Origin: an uncultured Alphaproteobacteria bacterium
Lineage (GTDB): Bacteria; Pseudomonadota; Alphaproteobacteria; Micropepsales; Micropepsaceae
DNA length: 64,000 nucleotides
Direction: 5' to 3'
Assembly (NCBI GenBank): GCA_902826695.1
Contig: CADEFU010000003.1
Span: 248,001-312,000, forward strand
Each line of letters opens with the position of its first letter. Within the stretch, counting starts at the first letter, position 1. Under the pieces are notes generated by a model, which was given only the letters and a program-made list of their open reading frames with translations, searched no databases and had not been told where the DNA came from. Positions 47,343 to 56,279 of the stretch are shown here, in pieces. Position numbers and translations under genes: made by a program.

Positions 47343-49148
47343 ATGACCTACCACGCACCCGTGAAGCAACTTCGGTTCGCACTCGACGCCGTCGCCAACT
47401 TGCGAAGGCTCTATGGCAACTCTGCCTACGGCGAGTTGAGCGACGACTTGATCGACGCTGTCCTCGAAGAGGCGGGCCGATTCGCAAGCGAAGTGATCGC
47501 GCCGTTGAACCGCACCGCCGACAAAGATGGCGCGCGCCTCGAAAACGGCAAGGTCATCCTGCCGGCCGGATTTGAGGCCGCCTACAAAAGCTTCGTCGCG
47601 AACGGCTGGAACGCGATAACCGGTCCCGTCGAATTCGGTGGTCAAGGCATGCCACACGCTGTGGGTGTCGCCGTGCAGGAGATGTGGCAGTCGGCGTCGA
47701 TGGCGTTCGGCCTCTGCCCGTTGCTCAGCCAAGGTGCGATCGAAGCGCTGACCGCCCACGGTACACCCGAGCAAAAGCAAACCTATTTACCCAAGCTCGT
47801 CGAAGGCAGGTGGACCGGCACGATGAACCTGACCGAGCCGCATGCCGGCTCCGACGTCGGCGCGCTGAAGTCGAAAGCCGTGAAGCAGCCCGACGGGACC
47901 TACAAGATCACCGGCACAAAGATCTTCATCACCTGGGGCGAACACGACGCGGCGCAGAACATCATCCATCTCGTCCTCGCGCGATTGCCGGAAGCGCCGC
48001 CGGGGACGCGCGGCATCTCGTTGTTCCTGGTGCCGAAGTTCCTCGTGAATGCGGACGGCAGCCTCGGCGCCCGCAACGATCTCAGATGCGTCGGTCTCGA
48101 GCACAAGCTCGGCATCCACGGCTCACCCACCTGCGTGATGTCGTTCGGCGACAACGGCGGCGCCACCGGCTTCCTGATCGGCCAGGAGAACAAGGGCATG
48201 TCGGCGATGTTCACGATGATGAACGCCGCGCGCCTGAACATCGGCGTGCAAGGCGTCGCCATCGCCGAGCGCTCGTTCCAGCAAGCGCTGGCCTATGCGC
48301 GTGAGCGCCGCCAAGGCAAACCGTTCGGCTTGCAGCACGAAGTCTTGGAGATGTCGCCGATCATCTTCCATGCCGACGTGCGCCGCATGCTGCTCACCCA
48401 AAAGGCGATCGCCGAAGCGGGCAGGGCGATCTGTCTCGCGAACGCTATCGCGATCGACCTCGCCCGTCACGGCGAGAGCGCGGCCGAACGCGCCGCCGCC
48501 AAAGCGCGCGAAGAACTGCTGACGCCGCTCTCCAAAGGTTGGTCCACCGACATGGGCGTCGAAGCCGCCTCCTTGGGCGTGCAAGTCCACGGCGGTATGG
48601 GTTTCATTGAAGAAACCGGCGCGGCGCAGCACTACCGCGACGCGCGCATCACCCCGATCTACGAAGGCACGAACGGCATCCAAGCCATCGACCTCATCGG
48701 CCGCAAGCTCGGTCTCGACGGCGGCGAGGCGGTGCGCCGCTTCCTCGCCGAAATCGCCGACACCGCCGCGCTGTGCGAACACGCGAAGCGCGACGACCTG
48801 AAGTCGATCGGCCGCGAACTCGCCCGCGCCTTGAAAGCCGCCGACAGCGCGACCGCCTGGCTGCAGACGACGATGCGTTCGTCCCCGCAACGAGCGCTCC
48901 CCGGCGCGACACCTTACTTACGGATGCTGGGCCATGCAGCCGGCGCCCATTACCTCGCCCGCGGCGCTCTCGTTGCCGCCGAGCGCCTGGCGAAGAGTGA
49001 CCCCGACACGACGTTCCTCGAAACCCGCATCGCCGTCGCCCAATTCTTCGCCGAGCAACTCCTACCCCAAGCCGAAGGCCTGCTCGGCCCCATCACCCGT
49101 GGCGCCGGAGGTCCGTTCGACCTAAGCGCCGACGACATCGGCTCCTAA
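47343..49148 (+). CDS. Acyl-CoA dehydrogenase, DmdC/AidB-like long form
   Basis: 601 aa, longer than the usual 380 because of an extra N-terminal segment and a C-terminal helical domain (SAWLQ region onward). FAD-dependent acyl-CoA oxidation: MNLTEPHAGSDVGALKSKAV, GTKIFITWGEHD, QVHGGMGFIEETGAAQHYRDARITPIYEGTNGIQA. The length and EGTNGIQAIDLIGRKL motif fit the 3-methylmercaptopropionyl-CoA dehydrogenase type; substrate is not certain. Electrons would pass through ETF to the ETF-QO at 15.7 kb. Confidence 0.92.
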   Translation: MTYHAPVKQLRFALDAVANLRRLYGNSAYGELSDDLIDAVLEEAGRFASEVIAPLNRTADKDGARLENGKVILPAGFEAAYKSFVANGWNAITGPVEFGGQGMPHAVGVAVQEMWQSASMAFGLCPLLSQGAIEALTAHGTPEQKQTYLPKLVEGRWTGTMNLTEPHAGSDVGALKSKAVKQPDGTYKITGTKIFITWGEHDAAQNIIHLVLARLPEAPPGTRGISLFLVPKFLVNADGSLGARNDLRCVGLEHKLGIHGSPTCVMSFGDNGGATGFLIGQENKGMSAMFTMMNAARLNIGVQGVAIAERSFQQALAYARERRQGKPFGLQHEVLEMSPIIFHADVRRMLLTQKAIAEAGRAICLANAIAIDLARHGESAAERAAAKAREELLTPLSKGWSTDMGVEAASLGVQVHGGMGFIEETGAAQHYRDARITPIYEGTNGIQAIDLIGRKLGLDGGEAVRRFLAEIADTAALCEHAKRDDLKSIGRELARALKAADSATAWLQTTMRSSPQRALPGATPYLRMLGHAAGAHYLARGALVAAERLAKSDPDTTFLETRIAVAQFFAEQLLPQAEGLLGPITRGAGGPFDLSADDIGS

Positions 49149-49152
49149 GCAA

Positions 49153-49175
49153 AGAGCCGCCCGTGGGGCGGCTCT
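49153..49175. terminator. Hairpin terminator between convergent genes
   Basis: AGAGCCGCCC, loop GTG and its exact complement form a perfect 10-bp stem (49153-49175) just after the acyl-CoA dehydrogenase stop and before the convergent alkB stop. Followed by CTCGAAAGG rather than a T-run, so it may be a weak terminator in either direction. Confidence 0.55.
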
Positions 49176-49197
49176 CTCGAAAGGCCCCAGCGTCATT

Positions 49198-50394
49198 TCA
49201 CGCCGCAGCCGTCGCGTCCACTTGGCCATAGCGTTCGGCCAGTCGCCTCGCCGCCGGCTGATGCACGTTGACCTTGCTCAGATCGCCCTTGGCCCACGCC
49301 ATCACTTTCTTGTCCATCACGGCGAACCACAGCGGCGGGATCGCGGCGAGGAGGTACATGCCGGGATACCCGTTCGGCAGACGCGGCAGGTCGGGGAAAT
49401 CGCGCAGCGATTGATACGGACGCTGCGGATTGGCGTGGTGATCCGAATGGCGCTGCAGGTGGAACGTGATCAGGTTCGAGAAGATGTGGTTCGTGTTCCA
49501 CGAATGGCGCGGCGCGACCGGCTCGTAGCGCCCGTTTTCGCGCTTCTGCCTGAGCAAGCCGTAGTGCTCCACATAGTTCGCCTGCGTGAGCCCATACCAA
49601 CCGATGAAGTGGTGCGCCACGATGAAGGGCAGCACGATCCAACCGCACACCGCAACCAACACGGCCGCCGCCGCGAACGTGATTGAATAACCCTGAAGAA
49701 TGTCGTTCTCGAGCGACCAGGCCGACTTGCCGCGCTTCGACATGCGCAAGGCTTCCTGCTCCCAGCCGCGGCGGAACGTGCCCGGCAGCTCGCGCGTCGC
49801 GAAGTGATAGATCGTCTCGCCCATGCGCGACGATGCGGGATCCTCCGGCGTCGACACCCACACGTGATGCCCGCGATTGTGCTCGATGCAGAAATGCGCA
49901 TAGCCGCACACCGCGCAGGCGAGCTTGGCGAAGAAGCGGTCGACCGGGCTGTGCTTGTGGCCGAGTTCGTGCCCCGTCGTCAGGCAGCCGCCGTCGATCG
50001 TGCCAACGCCGATGATCAGCGCCAGGATCGACCACCACGGAAGCGCCTCGGTGCCGACGAGATAGGCCGTCGAGAGGAAGCTCACCCAGAACAGCGGCAC
50101 CGACAGCATGCACAGCACGCGGTAGTAATTGTCCGACGCCATTGCCTCGACGACTGCGTCTGGCGGGTTGTTCGTGTCTTCGCCCAAGATCATGTCGGCG
50201 ATCGGCACGACGCCGAACACGAACAGCAGTGGGACCAGCGTCCACAGCGTATTGCCGCCGCTCAGGAAATAGCCTGCGACCGCCAGGGGCGGCACCAGCG
50301 GCAGGAACAGCGAAAGGAAGTAGAGATAGCGCTTGCCGTCCACGTAACTGACGGTGCGTCCGTCTTCGGTGCGACCGGTAAAGGCCATAGGCAT
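49198..50394 (-). CDS. alkB: Alkane 1-monooxygenase AlkB
   Basis: 398 aa membrane di-iron hydroxylase for the terminal carbon of alkanes. All histidine boxes are present: HELGHKH, EHNRGHH, NYVEHYGLLR and LQRHSDHHA. About six hydrophobic segments flank them. Needs rubredoxin and rubredoxin reductase, not seen in the window. The divergent AraC-type gene at 50490 is the obvious candidate regulator; a dyad lies in the 95-bp gap. Confidence 0.95.
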   Translation of the reverse strand: MPMAFTGRTEDGRTVSYVDGKRYLYFLSLFLPLVPPLAVAGYFLSGGNTLWTLVPLLFVFGVVPIADMILGEDTNNPPDAVVEAMASDNYYRVLCMLSVPLFWVSFLSTAYLVGTEALPWWSILALIIGVGTIDGGCLTTGHELGHKHSPVDRFFAKLACAVCGYAHFCIEHNRGHHVWVSTPEDPASSRMGETIYHFATRELPGTFRRGWEQEALRMSKRGKSAWSLENDILQGYSITFAAAAVLVAVCGWIVLPFIVAHHFIGWYGLTQANYVEHYGLLRQKRENGRYEPVAPRHSWNTNHIFSNLITFHLQRHSDHHANPQRPYQSLRDFPDLPRLPNGYPGMYLLAAIPPLWFAVMDKKVMAWAKGDLSKVNVHQPAARRLAERYGQVDATAAA

Positions 50395-50466
50395 TTCCTC
50401 CTGAAAGAGCCCATTCCGGCTCGTTATGGGGAGAGCCTAAGCGAGGCCGCCCTGTTGCGCGCGCCA

Positions 50467-50481
50467 AAAATGTGGCATTTT
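50467..50481. promoter_or_regulatory. Dyad AAAATG-TGG-CATTTT between alkB and araC-type gene
   Basis: A perfect 6-3-6 inverted repeat lies eight bases before the regulator's ATG, within wider half-symmetry (GCGCC on each side). No ribosome site is visible between it and the ATG, which suggests a leaderless or unusual start for the regulator. Confidence 0.35.
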
Positions 50482-50489
50482 GCGCCACG

Positions 50490-51491
50490 ATGACCAAGGC
50501 AATTTCATCCGACCCCAGACGCGCGATACCGGCCCCGGCCGGCTACATCCGCTTCCTTGTCCGCCGGTTCGGACCCTCGCCGGCGCTGCGTGCGGAGTTG
50601 CTGAAGGGCACCGACATCGAGGAAGCCCGGCTGAACGATTCCGCCGCCGAAGTCACGCTGTTCACGTTCATCACGTTCAACGAAAACCTCTGCCGCCTGG
50701 TGGGCGAGGCCTGGCCCTTGGACGCAATCGCGGCGTTCAGCACCTCGATGCAAGGCGCGCTCGAAGTCGCGGTGCGCAGCGCGCCCACGATCGGCGACGC
50801 CCTCGACATCATCGCCCGCTTCGGTCACGTCCGTGCGCCGTTCCTGTCCCCTCGCGCCAAGCGTGAGGCAAAAGCGATGCGCCTCGTCCTTCGCCAGGGC
50901 GTCGCGATCTCCGACGCCGGTTGGCGCGCCTTGAGCTTGAGCGTCGCGCTCGGGATAGCGGGCATGTTGAGCGTGCTCACGGAAGGCGACACGCAAGGGC
51001 TTGAATTTGCCTTCCCGTGGCGCCCGCCGAAATACGCCGACCGCTTGCGCCAAGCTTTGCCAGGCACGTTGAAGTTTGCCGCACCCGACTTGGCGATCGC
51101 ACTGCCGCACGACATCTGCCGCCGCGCCTCGCCCTTCGCCGACGCCGCCCTGCACGCGACCGCGCTCGCCGAGCTCGAAAACATCGCCCGCCGCATCCAG
51201 GGCGAAGACACGCTGGTGCTGCGCATCGAGCGCCTCATGAGCCGCCGCCGCGTGGGTCGCCTCACCGAGGACGAAGCGGCCGAGGAACTCGGCCTCTCGC
51301 GCCGCACGCTGGTACGCCGCCTGAGCGAGGGCGGCACGACGTTCCGAACCCTGCTCGACGCGCACCTGAAGGAGCGCGCCCGCCAAATGCTCGACGACGG
51401 CAAGTTCGCCCGCGACGAGATGGCCGACGCGCTCGGCTTCGAAGACCCGACGAGCTTTAGCCGCGCCTGCCGCAGATGGTTCCCGCGGTGA
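50490..51491 (+). CDS. AraC family regulator of alkane genes (probable)
   Basis: 333 aa. N-terminal 'Arabinose_bd' type sensor half (about residues 20-200) and C-terminal AraC helix-turn-helix pair (TEDEAAEELGLSRRTLVRRLSEGGTTFRTLLDAHLKERARQML, FARDEMADALGFEDPTSFSRACRRWF). Divergent from alkB and so likely its activator, as AraC-type AlkS-independent regulators beside alkB are known. The ATG has no Shine-Dalgarno; an in-frame GTG at 50472 is an alternative. Confidence 0.88.
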   Translation: MTKAISSDPRRAIPAPAGYIRFLVRRFGPSPALRAELLKGTDIEEARLNDSAAEVTLFTFITFNENLCRLVGEAWPLDAIAAFSTSMQGALEVAVRSAPTIGDALDIIARFGHVRAPFLSPRAKREAKAMRLVLRQGVAISDAGWRALSLSVALGIAGMLSVLTEGDTQGLEFAFPWRPPKYADRLRQALPGTLKFAAPDLAIALPHDICRRASPFADAALHATALAELENIARRIQGEDTLVLRIERLMSRRRVGRLTEDEAAEELGLSRRTLVRRLSEGGTTFRTLLDAHLKERARQMLDDGKFARDEMADALGFEDPTSFSRACRRWFPR

Positions 51492-51571
51492 CCTATCGCT
51501 CCCCTGTCGATTCCAGGGGCCTTCGTTCGTCCTTGACAAGGACGCACGCTCGCTCAACCACGGTGGAACTC

Positions 51572-52069
51572 ATGAGACACGTACCTGCAGCTTTCGCTTT
51601 GATCTTCGCGCTGGTCGCTCAGCCGGCGGTCGCCCTCGACTGTCCCACGCCCTACCTGTGCTTCCTGAACGGCAACTGGGCGGCGGACGGCACGTCATTC
51701 GGCAAGCCTTCGCGCGTGACCATGCGCTGGGAGGCTGCACTCGGCGGCAAGTTCGCCCGCGTCGATTACCGCATCGAAACGAAGGGCGAGGGCGGCCAAG
51801 TCTTCGAAGGCGTCGGACTCTATCGACCGCTCAATGGTGGCGCATACGACGGCACGTGGTTCGACAGCCAGGGTGCGATGCACCCGCTCAAGGCCACGTT
51901 CACCGGCGAAAGTCTCACGACCTATTGGGGTGTGAAGGGCAAGGCTTACGGCCGCACGGTCTACAAGCTTGTGCGCGCCTACGATCAGGTTGAAGTCGTC
52001 GACGCGATCCTGGATAAGAAGGGCGTCTGGCGCGAGTTCTCGCGCAACACGCTCACGAAAATGGAGTGA
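51572..52069 (+). CDS. Exported DUF1579-like protein, 165 aa
   Basis: ATG at 51572 after GGTGGA, signal peptide (MRHVPAAFALIFALVAQPAVA), Cys in DCPTPYLCF, then beta strands FLNGNWAADGTSFGKPSRVTMRWEAALGGKFARVDYRIE and YRPLNGGAYDGTWFDSQGAMHPLKATF. The 'L-x-G-x-W x-x-x-x-F' plus W-E/F-x-Y pattern resembles small lipocalin-like DUF1579-type proteins. Ends two bases before the ATG of a truncated SDR start. Confidence 0.65.
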   Translation: MRHVPAAFALIFALVAQPAVALDCPTPYLCFLNGNWAADGTSFGKPSRVTMRWEAALGGKFARVDYRIETKGEGGQVFEGVGLYRPLNGGAYDGTWFDSQGAMHPLKATFTGESLTTYWGVKGKAYGRTVYKLVRAYDQVEVVDAILDKKGVWREFSRNTLTKME

Positions 52070-52071
52070 TC

Positions 52072-52134
52072 ATGTCCCTCAAAGGCCGCGTCGCCCTCAA
52101 GGCGCGCCTGTCGGCGGCTCCCCAGGTGCTATAA
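52072..52134 (+). pseudogene. Truncated 5' end of an SDR gene
   Basis: ATG two bases after the previous stop opens MSLKGRVALKARLSAAPQVL, then TAA. The first nine codons match the start of the intact SDR at 52540 (25 of the first 27 bases), after which similarity stops at the point where that gene continues VTGASRG. It looks like the beginning of a second SDR gene whose remainder was lost. Confidence 0.5.
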
Positions 52135-52539
52135 GTCTGGAAGATATCCACAAAATTTGGCGTTAGGACCTTGGGGCGCGAAATGCTTCTCAGAGCGCCC
52201 GTTCGACGCTCCAGCACGCGAGATGTGGAGCCACAACGACACGCCGACCGAACGCTTTTCAACAAAACTCGTCGCGGGGGCAAAAAAGCGGTCAACCTAA
52301 CCCTCTCAAAACAAACGAGAATATTGTGGGGGGTAAAGGGGGCCTTAACGGGGGGGATAACCCCCTTAAGCAATGAGTCATAAGCTAGAAGTCAATAGCC
52401 ATAAGCAAAGCAGCAGCAGCGCTGCGCCCGCGACTTTGCCGAATGCAATCTCGCCAGCCGCTCGCGCATCACCGCGAACTTTCGAGCGCGGTGTGCTACG
52501 ATGCGAACCATCAGCCATCACCGAACTGGAGCGCCCCCA
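52135..52539. other. Non-coding gap after truncated SDR
   Basis: No gene recognised. The sequence is unusually purine- and G-run-rich (several runs of five to seven G) and AT-richer than neighbours around 52250-52400. One imperfect hairpin, CTTAACGGGGG with CCCCCTTAAG (about 52344-52371), could act as a terminator. It looks like debris from the deletion or insertion that truncated the SDR start. Confidence 0.45.
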
Positions 52540-53310
52540 ATGCCCCTCAAAGGCCGCATCGCCCTCGTCACCGGCGCCAGCCGCGGCATCGGCCGCGCGA
52601 TCGCGCTGGGTCTCGCCGCCGACGGCGCCGACGTCGCCGTCAACTACCGCCGCGAAGAGGCGGAAGCCCAAAAAGTCGTCGCCGAAATCAAAGCGCTGGG
52701 CCGCAAGGCCGCCGCCTACCAGGCCTCGGTCGACAACATCGACGAAGATGCCGCAATGCTTGAGCGCATCAAGAAAGAACTCGGGCCCATCTCGATCCTT
52801 GTCAACAACGCCGGTATCGCAAGCCGCGGCAACACCGTCGCCGACACCGATCCCGGCGAAATGCAACGCGTGCTCGGCGTGCACGCACTGGCGCCGTTCT
52901 ATCTCTCGAAACTCGTGCTGCCGCAGATGCGTGGCCAAAAGCGTGGCGACATCATCGTCATCTCCTCCGTCGCGACGCTGGGTTACGCCGGCCGCGGCAG
53001 CCCCTACAACATGGGCAAAGCCGCGGGCGAAGCGCTCGCCTACACGCTGGCGAAGGAGGAGAAGGGCAACAACATCTACGTCAACGTCGTCGCCCCGCCG
53101 CTAACAGACACCGACATGGGCCAGCGTCTCGCGAAGTCGCGCGGCGTCGCGGCGATCCACGACCTCGACAAGCAGTCTCCCTTCGGCCACGTCTGCGCGC
53201 CCGAAGACATAGCCAACGTCGTGCGCTACCTCGTCTCGCCGTTGAACACCTATGTGTCCGGCGAAAAGATCACGGTCCACGGCGCCGCCGACCGCGCAGG
53301 TTTCGCTTGA
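52540..53310 (+). CDS. SDR oxidoreductase (FabG-like)
   Basis: 256 aa. GRIALVTGASRGIGRAIALGLA (TGxxxGIG), NNAGIASRG, catalytic Ser in IISSVATLG, YNMGKAAGE with Tyr-x3-Lys, and C-terminal FGHVCAPEDIANVVRYLVSP. NADPH preference is suggested by NYRREEAEAQ after strand 2. The ATG at 52540 is chosen because the frame upstream lacks SDR sequence. AbgT transporter follows 42 bases later. Confidence 0.92.
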   Translation: MPLKGRIALVTGASRGIGRAIALGLAADGADVAVNYRREEAEAQKVVAEIKALGRKAAAYQASVDNIDEDAAMLERIKKELGPISILVNNAGIASRGNTVADTDPGEMQRVLGVHALAPFYLSKLVLPQMRGQKRGDIIVISSVATLGYAGRGSPYNMGKAAGEALAYTLAKEEKGNNIYVNVVAPPLTDTDMGQRLAKSRGVAAIHDLDKQSPFGHVCAPEDIANVVRYLVSPLNTYVSGEKITVHGAADRAGFA

Positions 53311-53352
53311 ACCACTCTCGACAGCCGCGTCGTTCCATGATCATTTCGGCGC

Positions 53353-54918
53353 ATGACGGCTGAAGCAAGCCCGGCGGGGGCGCGAAATAGGTTTCTGGAC
53401 GGGGTCGAACGCTTGGGCAATTTACTGCCCGATCCCGTCTTCATTTTCATTTGGATCATTCTCGCGGTCGTCATCGTGTCCGTGATCGGCGCGATGGCGG
53501 GTTGGACGGCGACCAACCCCGTCACCGGCGAAGTGCTCGTCGCAAAAAGCCTGCTGACGGAAGAGAACCTGCAGAAGCTGTTCGTCGAGATGCCGAAGAC
53601 CTACACCGGCTTCACGCCGCTGGGCCTGGCGCTGACCATAATGATAGGCGCCGGCGTCGCCGACCGCAGCGGGCTCTTCTCATCGCTCCTTCGCGCGGGC
53701 TTGAGCGGCGTGCCGAAAGCGTTGCTCACCCCCACCGTCATCGTGCTCGGCATGATGACGACCCATGCCGTCGATGCTGGCTATCTGGTTTACATCCCAC
53801 TTGCCGGCGTGATCTTCGCTGCAGCCGGGCGCCACCCTGTCATGGGCATCGCAGCCGGCTTTGCCGGCACCGGCGTCGGCCTTTCCGGCAATCTCTTCCC
53901 GGGCCAATACGACGTGCTGATCTTGGGCATCACCGAAACCGGCGCGCGCATCCTGGTGCCGGATTGGACGATGAACCCGCTCGGCAATTGGTGGTTCAGC
54001 TTGACGGCGGCGTTCGTCTTTACCGCACTCGGCTGGTTCGTCACCGAACGCATCATCGCGCCAAGGTTTGGCGAATGGAAAGGCGACGGCGCCAAGGCCG
54101 AACTCGCCGCCGCGGCGTTGACACCGGAGGAACGCCGCGGCTTGCGCAGGGCGGGCCTCGCCGCGCTGGGCGTGGTGGCGCTCTTCGCCTGCCTAGCGCT
54201 ATGGCCCGGCTTCACGCCGCTCTACGACGAAGCGGCCGAAGGATCGCAACGCCTCACCCCGTTCTATCGCAGCCTGACCGCAGGCTTTTTCTTATTGTTC
54301 ATCTCATGCGGTTGGGCGTACGGCGCGGCCACGGGGGCGATCAAATCGCATCGCGATATCGTCGCGATGATGGGCAAGGGCCTCGAAGGCATGGTGCCCT
54401 ATCTGGTGCTCGTCTTCTTCGCCGCGCACTTCGTGGCGATGTTCGGCTGGTCGAACCTGGGGCCGATCACCGCGATCGTCGGCGCCGAGCAGTTGCGCGC
54501 GATGAATGCGCCGCCGGCGCTGCTGCTACCGATGCTCGCAACGATGTCGTCCTGGCTCGACTTCCTCATCGCTTCAGGCTCGGCGAAGTGGACCGCGATG
54601 GCGCCGGTTGCGACACCGATGATGATGTTGCTCGGAATCTCGCCGGAAATGACGACCGCCGCCTATCGCGTCGGCGACTCGGTGACGAACCTGATCTCGC
54701 CGCTGAACGCATACTTCGTTCTGACCCTGACGTTCTGCCAGCGCTGGGTTGCGGACTTCCGTTTGGGCTCGCTGCTCGCCGTCATGCTGCCCTACGGCAT
54801 CGCCTTCTTCCTCGGCGGCATGGTGCTCACCGCAACCTGGGTCGCACTCGAGATCCCTGTCGGCCCCGGTGCACCGGTCGCCTATGAGGTTCCGGTCGCT
54901 CGGCCCGCCGCGCCGTAA
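53353..54918 (+). CDS. AbgT family transporter
   Basis: 521 aa with about twelve hydrophobic segments. LGNLLPDPVFIFIWIILAVVIVS, GFTPLGLALTIMIGAGVADRSGLF, TTHAVDAGYLVYIPLAGVIFA and the C-terminal ATMSSWLDFLIASGSAKWTAMAPVATPMMMLLGISPE are typical of the p-aminobenzoyl-glutamate/drug transporter family, proton-motive-force driven. Substrate may be pABA-glutamate or antimetabolites; not decidable here. Confidence 0.93.
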   Translation: MTAEASPAGARNRFLDGVERLGNLLPDPVFIFIWIILAVVIVSVIGAMAGWTATNPVTGEVLVAKSLLTEENLQKLFVEMPKTYTGFTPLGLALTIMIGAGVADRSGLFSSLLRAGLSGVPKALLTPTVIVLGMMTTHAVDAGYLVYIPLAGVIFAAAGRHPVMGIAAGFAGTGVGLSGNLFPGQYDVLILGITETGARILVPDWTMNPLGNWWFSLTAAFVFTALGWFVTERIIAPRFGEWKGDGAKAELAAAALTPEERRGLRRAGLAALGVVALFACLALWPGFTPLYDEAAEGSQRLTPFYRSLTAGFFLLFISCGWAYGAATGAIKSHRDIVAMMGKGLEGMVPYLVLVFFAAHFVAMFGWSNLGPITAIVGAEQLRAMNAPPALLLPMLATMSSWLDFLIASGSAKWTAMAPVATPMMMLLGISPEMTTAAYRVGDSVTNLISPLNAYFVLTLTFCQRWVADFRLGSLLAVMLPYGIAFFLGGMVLTATWVALEIPVGPGAPVAYEVPVARPAAP

Positions 54919-54972
54919 GGTGGTTGCACGCGCGAATCCCCTCGTCGCAAATAAGCGCGAGCGAGGTGATTC

Positions 54973-55605
54973 GTGCCCGATCAGACTTACAACCTAAACG
55001 GCGCTTTCAAGCCTACGACGAAGCGCCGTGCCGATCTCGACGGCCCGGACTTCTTCCCGACCCCGGCCTGGGCGACGCAGGCGCTGGTCGAGAACGAACG
55101 CTTCGACGGCACGATCTGGGAATGCGCCTGCGGTGACGGCGCCATGGCCCGCGTTCTGGAAGGAGCGGGCTACAAAGTGCGCGCAACCGATCTCTATGCG
55201 CGTGGCCATGGCGAAGACGGCGTCGACTTCCTGAAGAGCACACGTAAGGTCGACAACATCGTCACGAATCCGCCCTACAACGTCGCCGAAGCTTTCGTCG
55301 CGCAAGGCCTGAAACTCGCGCGGCACAAGTTCGCGCTGCTGCTGCGGCTCGCCTTCCTCGAAGGCGCGAACCGCGCGAACACGATCTTCCTGAAGCATCC
55401 GCCGTCGCGCGTGTGGATCTTCTCCGAACGCATCACGTTCTACATGAAGGGCGCGGAGCGGGCAGGCAGCGGCACGACCGCCTACGCCTGGTTCGTCTGG
55501 GACAAGCACGCCAAGGGCCCGACCGAACTCAAATGGTTCAAGCCGGGCATCAAAGCTCGCGTCACTTCACCTTCAACTCCCGCTCGATCCGCCGGTCGGG
55601 AATGA
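54973..55605 (+). CDS. Phage-type class I methyltransferase with NPPYN motif
   Basis: 210 aa, GTG start. DFFPTPAWATQALVENERFDGTIWECACGDGAMARVLEGAGYKVRATDLYARG holds SAM motif I (ACGDGAM), and NIVTNPPYNVAEAFVAQGL the catalytic NPPY motif of N6-adenine methyltransferases; the rest (LRLAFLEGANR) follows the compact phage/prophage layout. Probably modifies DNA. No prophage genes surround it. Its last 44 bases overlap the convergent TMEM175 gene. Confidence 0.8.
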   Translation: MPDQTYNLNGAFKPTTKRRADLDGPDFFPTPAWATQALVENERFDGTIWECACGDGAMARVLEGAGYKVRATDLYARGHGEDGVDFLKSTRKVDNIVTNPPYNVAEAFVAQGLKLARHKFALLLRLAFLEGANRANTIFLKHPPSRVWIFSERITFYMKGAERAGSGTTAYAWFVWDKHAKGPTELKWFKPGIKARVTSPSTPARSAGRE

Positions 55606-56140
55606 ACCAGACCGCGGCGACCAGCGAATAGAGCGCGAAGCCGGCGTAACTGTTCACGAATGAAACCGCGATGCCCGCTGCATAGATCGCAAGCGATGCA
55701 TAGCCTTTGACGTCGTTACCGATCGCGGCACCGATTGTCGAGCCCGCGCCGTGCGATGCGATCAATACGCGCGCCAGAATCGTGTACGCAATCGCTGCCA
55801 TGAACAACACGCACCCATAGAGCGCGACCGGCAAGGTCTCGAAGTGGTTCTCGCCGACCCACCCTGTCATGAACGGAAACAGCGACAGCCAGAATAGAAA
55901 ATTCAGGTTCGCCCACATGACGCGCCCATCGACCTTATGCACCGCATGCCAAAGGTGGTGGTGGTTGTTCCAGTAGATGCCGACATAGATGAAGCTGAGC
56001 ACGTAGCTGACGAACTTCGGCCAGATCGGCGCCAGCGCGTCCAGCGTCGCCCCGTGCGGCGGTTTCATTTCCAGCACCATGATCGTGATGATGACGGCGA
56101 TGACGCCGTCGCTAAATGCTTCCACCCGGCCCTTGCCCAT
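55562..56140 (-). CDS. TMEM175 family potassium channel-like protein
   Basis: 192 aa with six hydrophobic segments: one bacterial TMEM175 (DUF1211) unit. RVEAFSDGVIAVIITIMVLEMKPP contains the conserved FSDG and helix-1 pore motif, followed by YVGIYWNNHHHLWHAV and LFWLSLFPFMTGWVGEN. Works as a tetramer. ATG 56140 (MGKGRVEAFS) is the natural start, the longer frame adding a charged extension. Confidence 0.9.
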   Translation of the reverse strand: MGKGRVEAFSDGVIAVIITIMVLEMKPPHGATLDALAPIWPKFVSYVLSFIYVGIYWNNHHHLWHAVHKVDGRVMWANLNFLFWLSLFPFMTGWVGENHFETLPVALYGCVLFMAAIAYTILARVLIASHGAGSTIGAAIGNDVKGYASLAIYAAGIAVSFVNSYAGFALYSLVAAVWFIPDRRIERELKVK

Positions 56141-56279
56141 ACGGTTTCCCTCTCGAATCGCGCGCGGCTCTCGCAACACCTTGAAATAAAGGGTGAATCA
56201 CACCCGGCGCTATGCCTGTTTGCGTCATGCCGCAGTGCAGCATAGCCTGTGACCCGACAGACATCGGAATCGAGCAGTC

